DNA of 64,000 nucleotides from Adiantum capillus-veneris (GCA_014529385.2 CM043963.1:3785001-3849000), one strand, 5' to 3'. Shown: positions 35,871 through 46,027, numbered from the stretch's first letter. Notes: generated from the letters alone by a model not told the origin. Made by a program: numbers and translations.

Positions 35871-37220
35871 CTGGGTTGCTCTTTTTCATTCTACTTTCAT
35901 TCCCAGAAGTCTGTTCGGCTCGTTGTGTCATGGTCTCATCTGTGGGGTAGGTCAGACTGCCAGAGTGAATGGCAAAGCTCCGCTTCGCATGACTCATCAA
36001 CTCCTGAATAGAAGCTGACTTCTGTTCCAAGCAGTGATCTCGGATCTCTGTAGGTAGACCCAAGGTAAACCGCTCAATCTGTTCTCAGAATGAAGAGGCG
36101 GGTAGAAAAGAGCTCCAGAATCTTTCACAATAAGAATTCACTGTATCGCTCTTGGTCATCCGGAGATGGTTCCAAGCAGCTCGTATATCTCGCTCAAACT
36201 CTTGAGTCAACCAAGAAGAAAAAAAAGCCTCCTGAATTTCAGCCATGTAACCGGCACAGTCTTGCTTAATAGAAGCGTGGACCACCAAGTACGAGTATTC
36301 CCCTTAAAGTAAGAGGCAGCTCTCCGAATCTTGGGGTGCTCTGAATAGCGTCCTCCCGCGAAAGCGATGTCAAACTGCTGTATAAAAGACAAAGCCTTCG
36401 AAGCATCTGAGTATCCTGAAAAGTATCAAACTTGATCGAGTGGCCACCTTCCTTAACTCTCGGACTTTCTTGCTTTTATCTTCGAGAAAGTCATACTGGT
36501 TGGCTTTGTAAAAATTCTTCTTGTTCGCATAAAACTTTCCGTCATCGGAATCTGAGCTGTCTGTAGACGAGTCCTCAATAGAACTGTCAGTCTCTGGGCG
36601 AGATGTAGCCTTCTTTGCCTTTTTCTTGCCCGTTCCGAAGCTTTGTGTCTTGCTTCGCTTTTTGCTTTTTTTCTGTCTTCTTCGCTCTAATCCGAGGAGC
36701 TAGAAGAACTGTTAGAAGAAGAAGAAGAAGAACTGGGTACTCCTTCAAATCGAACACGCTTCTTCCGTTTCTTTGCTTTGTCGAATGTCGACTGACGACC
36801 CAAATATCCCGGGAAGTCAGTGCCTTTCTTCTGCTTTTTGCCGTGCTTTTTGGCTTTCGTTTGCGCGTCAAAAAGCTGAGCAATCCGTGCATCAACCACG
36901 TTCTCCAGTTCCTTCTCCGTATATTTCTTGGAGGTAGAAGGTTTCTTGAGAGCGGGTTTCGGGAGTGGTGTTGTGGTTCTCTGCCACTCCATCTGTACCT
37001 CTTTCAAAGAGGTCTGGTTCATATATTTTACCATCTTCGGGTCCTTGGCAAAATTGAGCATCATCTTTGTTGCATCGCCAATCAATTGACGACGCTCCAT
37101 CTCTGTTTGCTCCGCCTGAGTAGGCTGAGGCGGGCCATACTCTCTGTCTGAATCTTCGTTGTGATCCCAGCCCGCATCTCCAGATGCAGAGGGAGTCGAC
37201 TGATCATTGCCTGAAGCCAT
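35871..37220 (-). pseudogene. Inner chromovirus gag
   Basis: Start at 37,220 (MASGNDQSTPSASGDAGWDH), matching the outer copy. An open part runs to about 36,690 with an acidic Ser-rich linker. Frameshifts follow, then the capsid-like motif HPKIRRAASYFKGNTRTWWS (36,330-36,275), an arginine-rich region ERDIRAAWNHLRMTK and CLEQKSASIQELMSHAK (36,035-35,985), where both CAG codons are intact. Gag would form the particle shell. The frame breaks make this copy non-coding. Confidence 0.88.
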
Positions 37221-37291
37221 AGGTGCCGCGGAAAAAAAATTCGGGGATCGGATTTCCCGTAGAAGAGAAATCGGCCGTGCTCTGATACCAC

Positions 37292-37863
37292 TGTAACAAA
37301 CTTGGACACTCCAAGTCAAGAATCAACCGCGACAGCACCAAATAACCACTTCAAAACAATTCACAGATCACAATAGATTTGCACTGGCCCGGCGGAGTTC
37401 CGTGCCTAGAGATATTGGCCCCAAAGACTGGCGCCCCTTTCGGTATTTCTTTTTGTATTAATCAATCATCAAAGTACAAGAGAGCGGTTAGGGTTTCACT
37501 CTCAGACTCTGCGTCCAGATGCTCTGAGAAGTGAGGCCCTCACCACTAATTTAAAGGTTACAAGGGATGCCCAAAAGCAGAGCCCCAAAAGCTTTTAAAA
37601 TCCAAAGCATCAGTTCTCTCTCTCTCTTAGAGAGTCTTTTCTCTTTTTTTTTTTAATAAAAAAAAGCAAAAGCAAAATTCGCGTCGCTCATCATTTTCCA
37701 AAAAAAAATAAAATTTTTTTATTTTTATTTTTTTAAAATAATAATCCGCCTCCGCGATTTCCGGAATTTAGGGTTTTTGGCAAAAATTAGGGTTTGCAGG
37801 AATTTTAGGGTTTTTGGCAGAAATTAGGGTTTTTGCTGTCCGCCACGTCATCACTTTGTGACA
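37292..37863 (-). repeat. 5' LTR of the inner chromovirus
   Basis: Essentially identical to 31,301-31,872. The primer binding site follows it on the minus strand at 37,290-37,279. The conserved 20-bp box lies at 37,430-37,449. Confidence 0.95.
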
Positions 37864-38780
37864 GATGCAAGAATATGAACGAGATAAACGAGTTGCTTGG
37901 AACCATCTTCGGATGACCAAGAAAGATACAATCAATGCTTATTGTGAAAGATTCTGGAGCTCTTTTCTACCAGCCTCTTCATTTAAGAAGATCTCATTCA
38001 TAGAACAGATTGAGCGGTTTACCTTGGGGCTACCTATAGAGATTCGAGATCACTGCTTGGAATAGAAGTCAGCTTCTATTTAGGAGTTGATAGGTCATGC
38101 GAAGCTGGGCTTTGCCATTCACTCTGGCAGTCTGACCTACCCCACAGATGAGGCCATGACACACCGAGCCGAACAGACTTCTGGAAATGAAAGTAGAAAG
38201 AAAAAGAGAAACCCAGAGAAAAAGGATGCACGACCCAAGCTTACTCCTGAGGAGAGAGCTTGCTTCATCAGAGAGGGGAAGTGCTTTGGATGCGGGGAAC
38301 ATGGACATATCTCCGCGAAGTGTCCTAAAAAGGCACAGAAAGAACAGAATGATAAAGACGATGACAGGCCTGAGAGTTCGAGAGCAGCTGAGGAACGTGG
38401 CAGAAAAGACAGATAGAAAAGCAGAACTGGTACCACATGGCGTGGGACTTGCACCGAATCAAATGAATGAAGGTACAAACTTTGCCGCTTTTTGGGGCAA
38501 AGTGAAGGATTATGAAGCTCTTTTGAAGGAGCCAAGGCCAACTTCTTTTCACTTGGAATTGGCGGCTCGATTTGGAATTATGCCCGACAGACTGACGCCA
38601 CAGACGGAGGTAGTTCGACTGGCACCCGGATGGGATGTTGCCATTACACCGAGCATTGCAAACTTTGTTTGCAATGACAGGGGTGTTCAGGGCACGCGAG
38701 TGACGTTCTACTCAGGATCCCTTGCTACCACAAGAACTACGCCGTGGTTGACTACTGGGCCGAGAAAGCGACTTTGATAA
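37864..38780 (+). pseudogene. Outer chromovirus gag end and protease region
   Basis: Continues the gag split at 31,300 (after the duplicated GATGC: MQEYERDKRVAWNHLRMTKK). TAGs at 38,063-38,065 and 38,081-38,083 replace CAG codons still present in the inner copy. The zinc knuckle is KCFGCGEHGHISAKC (38,280-38,325). The protease region (38,515-38,770) lacks a visible D-S/T-G, exactly as in the inner copy, and changes frame near 38,690. Confidence 0.85.
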
Positions 38781-38920
38781 ATGAAGGGCTTAGAGATTGT
38801 ACTTGATGAACTTCAGTTTCTTACTCATTCTGTTGGGAGAGAACTGAACGATGGATAAAGGTTGAATATGTTTTGACCTGATCAAAAGAACGCCAAGATT
38901 TTTCTCCACACTCATGCCGA

Positions 38921-41900
38921 TTGCTTTTCAAAGGGCCTGAAGATCAAACCATTGATCTGATACCTGGAAGCACGCCACCGAATCGGCCACCTTACTGTGT
39001 GAGCCGAGTACAGAATGAAGAAATTATGAACCAAGTGAAAGACCTCTTGGAAAAGGGTCTTGTCCAGCCTAGTACTTCACCGTATTGCTCTCCAGTGTTG
39101 TTGGTCTTGAAGAAAGACGGATCTTGGAGAATGTGCATCGATTATAGAGCTCTCAACAAATCACCATCAAGAATAGATTTCCGATTCCTGGGATCGATGA
39201 TATACTCGATAGGTTACAAGGATCCTCGTGCTTTAGCAGGATTGACTTGAAGAGTGGATATCATCAAATCAGGATAGCGCCGAGAGACGTCTACAAGACA
39301 GCTTTTCGGACGACTTTTGGGTTATTTGAGTTTTTGGTGATGCCTTTTGGCTTAACCAATGCTCCTGCGACATTTAACCGTATGATGGACAGGATTTTTC
39401 GAGAGTACAGGCTATTTGTTGGCACTTTCTTTGACAACATCATTGTTTTCTCCAAGAATGAGGCAGAACACAGAGATTATCTGATTCAGGTCTTTCAAGC
39501 ATTACGAGATCACAAGTTAGTGATTAATGCAAAGAAAAGTGAAATTTTCCTACCAGAGATACACTTTTTGGGACACATTGTGTCAGCAGCTCGAGTGCAA
39601 ATGGACCCAGCCAAGATAGAGACTACCCGTAATTGGCCCGATTTAAGGAATGTCCATGAAGTCAGAAGGTTCTTGGGATTGTGTTCGTACTACAGGCGGT
39701 TCATACGAAAGTTTGCAGAGGTTGCTTCCCCTTTGCATATCTTGACACAGAAAGGAGTACCTTTCTTGTGGGGACCCACAAAGGTGACTGCCTTTCAAAC
39801 ATTGAAAGAGAAATTGACTACGGGACCTATTTTGACTTTGCCGGACTTGCAGAAGTCATTTGAAGTATATTGTGATGCTTGTGGTCGTAGTCTGGGTGCG
39901 GTCTTGATGCAAGAAGGCCATGTCATAGCTTACGAGAGCCGTTTGTTCTCTAGGCCGAAGATGACAGCACAGATCTATGAGAAAGAGCTTTTGGCGGTTA
40001 TCCATGCTCTTACTCAGTGGCGGCATTACCTACTCGGAGCGGATTTTACTGCCTTTACAGACCATCAGAGTTTGCGCTACTTCTTGTCACAGAAGCAGCT
40101 TTCGGAAAAGCAGATGCGGTGGGCGAACATCTTGTCACAGTTCCACTTCCAGATTGTCCATGTGCAGGGACAGAAGAATGTGGTGGCAGATGCTTTGTCT
40201 CGGAAATCGTTGGTTCTGGCTGTTTCCGCGATACATCATAGGAGCTTAGAGGATATGGTCGATCGATATGCAACAGATACAGATTTTGCAGATATTTTCA
40301 CACGGATACGGGATGGGGAGACAGTAGCTGGATACTCCCTTCGGGAAGGCTACTTGATGAAAAAGACTATGTTGTGCGTTACACAGTCGTTGAGGGATAA
40401 GGTTATGAATGAATGCCACTGTCCACCTTTTACGGGTCACCGCGGCATTGCTACTACCATGAAGGGGGTAGGGAGATACTTCTTTTGGCCGAGACTCAAA
40501 AAGGATGTGGAAGAGTTGTGCGCAGTATGCCAGAAGGTCACGTTTGAGAGGCATAAGGCACAGGGATTGTTACAGCCTTTACCCATACCCACCCGCCCCT
40601 GGGAAAATATTGAAATGGATTTCATTTTTGATCTCCCGAGAACACAAAATGATCACGATGATTTTCCGATTACATGGCACGTCTGAGACGATTGTCTCCG
40701 ACAGAGACCCCAGATTTATGAGTTTGTTTTGGAAGGCAATTTGGGAGAACATTGGCACGCAGTTGTAGTTCTCGTCATCGTTCCACTTGCAGACTGACGG
40801 GCAATTTGAGATTGCCAATTCAGTCATTTTAGATTTGTTGAAGTCTTGTATCTCGGATCAGAATACTCAATGGGAAAAGAACTTACCTTTGGTGGAATTT
40901 GCCTACAATAACACGATACACTCTTCGACGGGGAAGATGCCATGTGAGATTGTTGAAAGTGCTGCGAAGCTTCCATCCTTCCTGAGCACGAAAGATTAGA
41001 TATTGGAAGCGGATGAATATTCGCGAGATTTGGATACGGCTTTTGCCAAGGTTCGCGAGACTTTGCAGGAGTCTCAAGAATGACAAAAAAAGGCAGTGGA
41101 TCGCCATCGTCGCGACTTGAAATTGAAGGAGGATGATTGGGTGCTCTTACGTTTTGAGAAGGCACGCCTACGAAAGAGAAAGGGAAAGGAGAGGCTTTTT
41201 CCAAAGCTTAGTATGCGATACTACGGCCCTTTCCAGATTACTGAAAAGATAAATGATGTCTCCTTCCGATTGAAACTGTCAGATACTCGAAGGATTCACA
41301 ATGCATTGCATGTGAGTCTCTTGAAACCTGTTAAAGGTGATGTGCCTGATGAGCAACCCGAAGTGGAAGAAAACGAGGAGATCCTTGTTCTTGAACAGAT
41401 TTTGGCACATAACGATACGAAGAAAGGTAAAGTCCGAAAGCGGTTCTTGGTTTAGTTCAAGAACTTTCCTGCCTTTGATGCGAAGTGGATAGAGGAGGAG
41501 GACCTAGTAGATACTCCTTGGATTGTGAAACTTTACCTCGATGTTTTGGTTTAGCATAGTCTACTCCAAACGGAACCCAGAAACTCAGCTTGGTCGAAGA
41601 TTTGGTGCAGTGGGATGCACAAGAGGGGAGTTACTCCGCTCCTTTGTCAACAGATGCCTCGATTTTGATACTAAAGTCACTGATGTCTCTTTGAGCTTCA
41701 GGGATATTGAGAGCTAACAGTATTCTGCTGGATGAATTTATGAAATGGAATTCCTGATAATGATACTGATTTGTTCTTGACTTCTTGTGAGTGCAGGAAC
41801 TGATAGCCGAAATGACTGCAGCATTTTGGTCTGATTGATCTCGAATAGACATGGTTGCAATAGGGGTTAGTCAATCGGACATCGATGAGGTCCCGATTGG

Positions 41901-42150
41901 ACCTAGATGTGATTGCTAGCTACATTGCCGATAAATCATGGTCTAAGATCCGAATGAATGTTGAATGTCATGTGATGTCTGGTGATGTCCTGTGATGTCG
42001 TCTGATGTGACTGTCGATTTTGTACATGTGCTAGATGTGGGTTCCTAGTACGTAGGTACTAACAGTCAGTGTCTGCTAAGACGGTTTATGGCTTTTGTCG
42101 GTTTTGCAGGCGTAATCGCGGTCGATTACAATGCTTTCAAGAGGGGGTTA
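38921..42150 (+). pseudogene. Outer chromovirus pol (RT, RNase H, integrase, chromodomain-like)
   Basis: RT begins near 38,921 and shifts frame near 39,165. From 39,247 the frame is open to 40,686. The RT catalytic motif reads FFDN (39,427-39,438) instead of FFDD, a lethal change. RNase H and the integrase HHCC finger follow. At 40,618-40,710 the first Asp (EMDFIFDLPRT) is joined to the region before the second (SETIVSDRDP) with about 30 codons missing and a frame shift. The integrase Glu lies near 40,800. A chromodomain-like end (41,370-41,550) is cut by a TAG at 41,453-41,455. About 600 bp of untranslated sequence precede the polypurine tract. Confidence 0.93.
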
Positions 42151-42670
42151 TGTCACAAAGTGATGACGTGGCGGACAACAAAAACCCTAATTTCTGCTAG
42201 AAACCGTAATTTCCGAAAATCGCGGAGGCTTTATTAAAAAATTTGAATGATGAGCGACGTGAATCTTGCTTTTTCTCCATGCCATGAGAAAGAGAGAGAA
42301 CTTGCTTTTTTTAATAAAAAAAAAAGAGTCTCTAAGAGAGAGAGAGAGAACTGATGCTTTTTATTTTAAAAAGCTTTTGGGGCTTTGATTTTGGGCATCC
42401 CTTGTACCTTTAAATACGTGGTGAGGGCTTCACTTCTCAGAGCATCTGGACGCAGAGTCTAAGAGTGAATCCCGACCCACTCTGTTGTACTTTGATCTGA
42501 TTAATATAAAAAGAAATACCGAAAGGGGCGCCAGTCTTTGGGGCCAATATCTCTAGGCACGGAACTCCGCCGGGCCAGTGTACATCTATTGTGATCTGTG
42601 ACTTGTTTTGAAGTGGTTATTTGGTGCTGTCGCGGTTGATTCTTGACTTGGAGTGTCCAAGTCTGTTACA
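42151..42670 (+). repeat. 3' LTR of the outer chromovirus
   Basis: TGTCACAAAGTG...CTGTTACA. It matches 29,756-30,269 with many substitutions. Conserved box at 42,513-42,532. LINE copy 3 resumes at 42,671. Confidence 0.95.
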
Positions 42671-42876
42671 TATACCCATACCACCACACATTACCATCAT
42701 ACCACCACGCTGCACATCCTGGTTCTAGATTAGCTTTCATTTTAGTATTTTCTTTTCCGGACACCCGGACTACCACTAGATGTACATTGATTTGTCTCAT
42801 AGGCCGACTTCGGCCTTTAGAAGACGTAAATAAAGGTTTCTTTCTTTCTTTCTTTCTTTCTCTCTCTCTCTCTCTC
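42671..42876 (+). mobile_element. 3' end of LINE copy 3 with hairpin and (TTTC)n(TC)n tail
   Basis: Continues the 3' UTR cut at 29,755. Hairpin AGGCCGACTTCGGCCT at 42,801-42,816, then AGACGTAAATAAAGG, then about eight TTTC units and a TC tract. Confidence 0.88.
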
Positions 42877-43518
42877 ACGCTTCTGCACACACGCACTCTC
42901 ACATGGTATCAATCGCCAGTGTTGAGGGCGCACCTAAGCAACATGTATTCTACCCAAGGGATCAACAACTGCCAGCGCTACTGTTTTTGGGCAATTTCGT
43001 CGCGGAAAACCTCCTCCTTCCATTAGCGTTTTTGGGTGCCATCTGCGTTTTTGGACAGCTGCTTCGTTTTTGCAGCAGAGGGGGCAGCCCTCAGCTGTGC
43101 TCCATATGATCTTGCCTACGATACACAGCCTTGCATCTTTTCGCAATGCCGGTCAAATTCCTCTTCAGATCTTCAGATTTCAGCCAGCAATACCTGCTGT
43201 TTTCTCTGTTTTCAGCCCACCCGGGGTTGTGCAAGGGATTCACCATCCTTCCTACACCCTCTGCTTCGCTTCGGACCTTGCCGGGAGCATACGAGCACGC
43301 TGAAACTCGCGTTTTCATCACCTCGCAGTTGCATTTTTGGGTGGACAGCAGACACTTGGCTTGTGTTTTTCCACAGAGGATGAAGTTACCTCCTGGTCCG
43401 TGCGGTCTCTCACCAGTACACGGTAGTTTTGATATGGGCTTGATCATCTATGGGCATACGATCCAGCCATCATTCGGTGGTTGCGCACTCCAGAGGGGGT
43501 GGTGACTTGTGATTTGCT
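42877..43518 (+). other. Non-coding region with recurrent GCGTTTTTG words
   Basis: A PBS-like word ATGGTATCAATCGCC (42,903-42,917) begins it. AGCGTTTTTG-type words recur at about 43,024, 43,044 and 43,067, and TTTCAGCC-type words near 43,180 and 43,210. Resembles the leader of an LTR element. No LTR precedes it. Confidence 0.4.
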
Positions 43519-44064
43519 ATGGACACACCTATGCACTCATCACAGGAGTTCACACGACATATGGGATTCACAACATTCCCAGAGAAGACACCACCATCTT
43601 GGGTGGACATACACTTACCACTTGACCTCGACACGTCAGATCACTTGCTTACACAAGAGCATCTACATGGACTTAGGGAGAGGATCTTGGATCTCTTCTT
43701 GGACAAGTTCATTGCTTGGATCTACAGACTGGAGTGGGACTTCAATTCTTTTGACTCTCTTGGAGAGTTTACCCGCAAGATACGGGAGATCAAGCATCAC
43801 ATGACTACATCCGGAGTCACTCGGAGCTCGGCTTGGATGGTAGTGCAGTTGCTCTTCTACACTCCTGATCATTTGGATTGCTACCTTCAGAGTTGCTTAC
43901 ACTCACCCTCGGTAACCTTACAACAGACGTATCCCCCGACCTGGGCAGTAGGCCACTCCCAGCTCATTTACATTGAGAGCCACACCGAGTTGCGGTTTGG
44001 TGGCGTTGTTGGCACGGATTCTGTTTTGGTTGACATTTTGGAGGATTGGAGGCAGGAGATATAG
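43519..44064 (+). CDS. Unidentified 181-residue protein, possibly gag-derived
   Basis: An open frame from ATG 43,519 to TAG. I recognise no family. Residues about 45-150 are predicted mostly helical by eye (LRERILDLFLDKFIAWIYRL; IREIKHHMTTSG) and there is no zinc knuckle. Its setting, after a PBS-like word and before tandem repeats, a polypurine tract and an LTR-like repeat, suggests a capsid-type protein of a small non-autonomous LTR element. This is inference from position only. Confidence 0.35.
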   Translation: MDTPMHSSQEFTRHMGFTTFPEKTPPSWVDIHLPLDLDTSDHLLTQEHLHGLRERILDLFLDKFIAWIYRLEWDFNSFDSLGEFTRKIREIKHHMTTSGVTRSSAWMVVQLLFYTPDHLDCYLQSCLHSPSVTLQQTYPPTWAVGHSQLIYIESHTELRFGGVVGTDSVLVDILEDWRQEI

Positions 44065-44074
44065 GCAAGATGGC

Positions 44075-44415
44075 GCAGACAGATTGGTCTGGCCTTTCCT
44101 CTTCTTAGAGGATCTTCACATCGCAGACTATTCAGTCTGGCTTCCCTACTTCTACAGGATAATTATGGTGCAGACAGCTTAGTCTGACCACACCTCTTCT
44201 CAGAGGCCCTTCAGAGTGCAGACTGTTGAGTCTGGCTTTCCCCTCATCTTGGATTACCTTACCTACTGAAAGGACACCATTCGGTGGTGGTCTGTGCGGT
44301 CTCTCGGTGACTGCTGCAGCTTACGGTAGCTTCTACAGTGCAGATTGTTTAATATGGATTTCCTTGTTTCGGAGGACGTTTACGGCGCAGATTGCTACAT
44401 CTGGCCTTCTTGGAG
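44075..44415 (+). repeat. 47-48-bp tandem repeat with a palindromic core
   Basis: GCAGAC-N5/6-GTCTGG units start at 44,075, 44,123, 44,170, 44,218, 44,340 and 44,387. The spacings are 48, 47, 48, 122 and 47 bp. AGAC and GTCT within each unit can pair, so a transcript would carry a row of small hairpins. The last two copies are diverged, and the 122-bp gap holds unrelated or decayed sequence. The repeats follow the stop codon of the 181-residue frame. Confidence 0.8.
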
Positions 44416-44853
44416 TTTTTCATAGCTTAGCCACATGGCTACACTTGGTTACAGGTTCATGCATTGACAACCTTCCGGTCATTCTCATGACGGTTCCTAG
44501 GCTTCTCCATTTTCTCCGGCTGGTTTGACTACAGACACCACAGATCCTATTGGACAGGACACTTGTAGGTCTATTGGCACTTCTTTTACGACAAGGAGTT
44601 GTTTTCACACTCAATTCGGGACCTTCACGCAGTATTCACCCTGTATCGGCGGAGTACAACAATTTGCTACAGTGCTCGTGACGGCACTTTACCATGGAGA
44701 TCTCTCGGCGGTTGGAACACCCCAGACTGCTCCTACACTCGCGGAGTTCGCCGGAGTATTGTCCTCCAGTGGACATCGCAACAGACATCTTCATCATTTG
44801 CCTCAAATCTTCGGCTTCATGCGATTTGTTTAGCATCAGGTGCTGAGAGGGGG
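44416..44853 (+). other. Non-coding stretch ending in a polypurine tract
   Basis: No recognised protein. It ends with GCTGAGAGGGGG (44,842-44,853) immediately before the LTR-like repeat, as expected of a 3' polypurine primer. Confidence 0.5.
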
Positions 44854-45151
44854 TGTTAGACCTACACCACTTTGTTGCTTCACAGGTCTAGGGCATGCAT
44901 GTACGGCTAGTGGGCCTCCGGGGTGGCCACCCTTTGCATATGCATTTAGACTGCATCACTGTCCGACCGCCGACTCCAAGCCGGCCGCCCACTTTTGTCT
45001 GGGCGCCCACGCATATATATTTCCATATAACATTTTTCTGTTGGGTCGTGGGGATTTTTATCAGGCCTTGCCCTACCTCCCCTTGGGCACCTATTTATAG
45101 GGCCAGAGGGGTACCCACTTCCACACATTTGGTTGTTGTATTGGGTCTTCT
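44854..45151 (+). repeat. LTR-like repeat, right copy (partner 24,309-24,554)
   Basis: Starts TGTTAGACCTACACC after a polypurine tract and contains CACCTATTTATAGGG as probable TATA. Aligns with 24,309-24,554 and has an extra segment near 44,985-45,050. Confidence 0.65.
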
Positions 45152-45169
45152 CTCTCGACATCGTAGTAG

Positions 45170-45281
45170 TAATATTTTTGTTTTAGTCTTTTTGTACCCA
45201 GACATGGTATCAGATTCACAATTTTGTAATAGTTTGGTCTCAAAGGTCATTTTGGCCTTTTGAAGACGTTAATATAACATT

Positions 45282-45337
<56 letters not shown>
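45170..45337 (+). mobile_element. LINE copy 4, only about 110 bp of 3' UTR, and (TC)n
   Basis: TTTGTACCCAGACATGGTAT to AGACGTTAATATAACATTTC matches the 3' UTR of copy 1 (27,000-27,122), with hairpin AGGTCATTTTGGCCT at 45,244-45,258, followed by about 27 TC units (45,284-45,337). An extremely 5'-truncated insertion. Confidence 0.85.
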
Positions 45338-45338
<1 letters not shown>

Positions 45339-46027
45339 AGAGATCATGGACTCTTGAGATCAGAGACAGCTCGGACGGTTCTTACTAGAGATACAGAGCC
45401 ATCGGGACACACTACTACAGCCACACACAGCTACACAGACAGAGGGGAGACAGTCGCAGCTCACAGACTTCTTTCAGAGGATTACCGCCCCTCCCCCACC
45501 AGACACTCAGAGGGGAGTGACACTCCCACAGGCGGAGGTGAGCCGAGCTAGACGACGACCACGAGTCACAGGCTACAGGGGCGCGAGCTCCCACCACCGA
45601 CAGATCGAGGAGATCCGAGCCCGGGAGCGCCGTGCCACTGAGGAGCGAGTGGCCCGGATGAGGGCCGACCCGACAGCTTTCATCCGGGCAGCCTTGGCAC
45701 CAGACCCGCCCATGTACCACATCTTACATCCCCCCATTAGTACAGGATGGAGCTAGATAGCTTGATGCATTCTCATGATTGTACTACCTTGAGCATATAG
45801 ACATGCATATACCCCTAGAGATAGAGCTCCATCCCTCCTCAGATACCCCACTACCTACACTCAGTTCAGTTTTGTATCAGTTTTTGTTTCATTTGTCTTT
45901 CCGATAGACGGATGACATACACACCATGTACATTTGATTTGTCTCATAGGCCGATTTCGGCCTGACATAGACGTTAAAAATCTTTCTTTCTTTCTTTCTT
46001 TTCTCTCTCTCTCTCTCTCTCTCTCTC
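45338..46027 (+). pseudogene. LINE copy 5, C-terminal tail and 3' UTR
   Basis: Directly after (TC)n the sequence encodes the basic, proline-rich ORF2 tail (LTDFFQRITAPPPP; RARRRPRVTGYRG; ending PPMYHILHPP near 45,735), matching copy 3 at 29,300-29,600. The 3' UTR ends with hairpin AGGCCGATTTCGGCCT (45,948-45,963), AGACGTTAAAAAT, then TTTC and TC repeats (about 45,980-46,027). Confidence 0.85.

Larger units (their letters stand above)
31301..37863 (-). mobile_element. Chromovirus inner copy, full length, recent insertion
   Basis: LTRs 31,301-31,872 and 37,292-37,863 (572 bp each) differ at about three positions and are flanked by the perfect duplication GATGC (31,296-31,300; 37,864-37,868). 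Primer binding site on the minus strand 37,290-37,279 and polypurine tract AAGAGGGGGGT at about 31,883-31,873. It belongs to the same family as its host element and lies antiparallel to it. Despite the fresh insertion its coding region has frameshifts and an integrase deletion shared with the host copy, so it was probably copied by proteins supplied by a relative. Confidence 0.95.
29756..42670 (+). mobile_element. Chromovirus (Ty3/gypsy) outer copy, itself interrupted
   Basis: LTRs 29,756-30,269 (514 bp) and 42,151-42,670 (520 bp), TGTCAC...GTTACA, are flanked by the perfect duplication TATAC (29,751-29,755; 42,671-42,675). Primer binding site at 30,271-30,282 and polypurine tract GAGGGGG before 42,151. 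Interior order is gag, protease region, RT, RNase H, integrase, chromodomain-like, as in chromoviruses. The second copy (31,301-37,863) splits its gag. Without the insert it is about 6.35 kb. LTRs differ at many sites, so it is older than its insert. Confidence 0.95.

Noticed and set aside
44075-44415. Regularly spaced repeat that might suggest a CRISPR array
   Set aside because: The context is eukaryotic, the units are imperfect and contiguous, and there are no unique spacers or cas genes.
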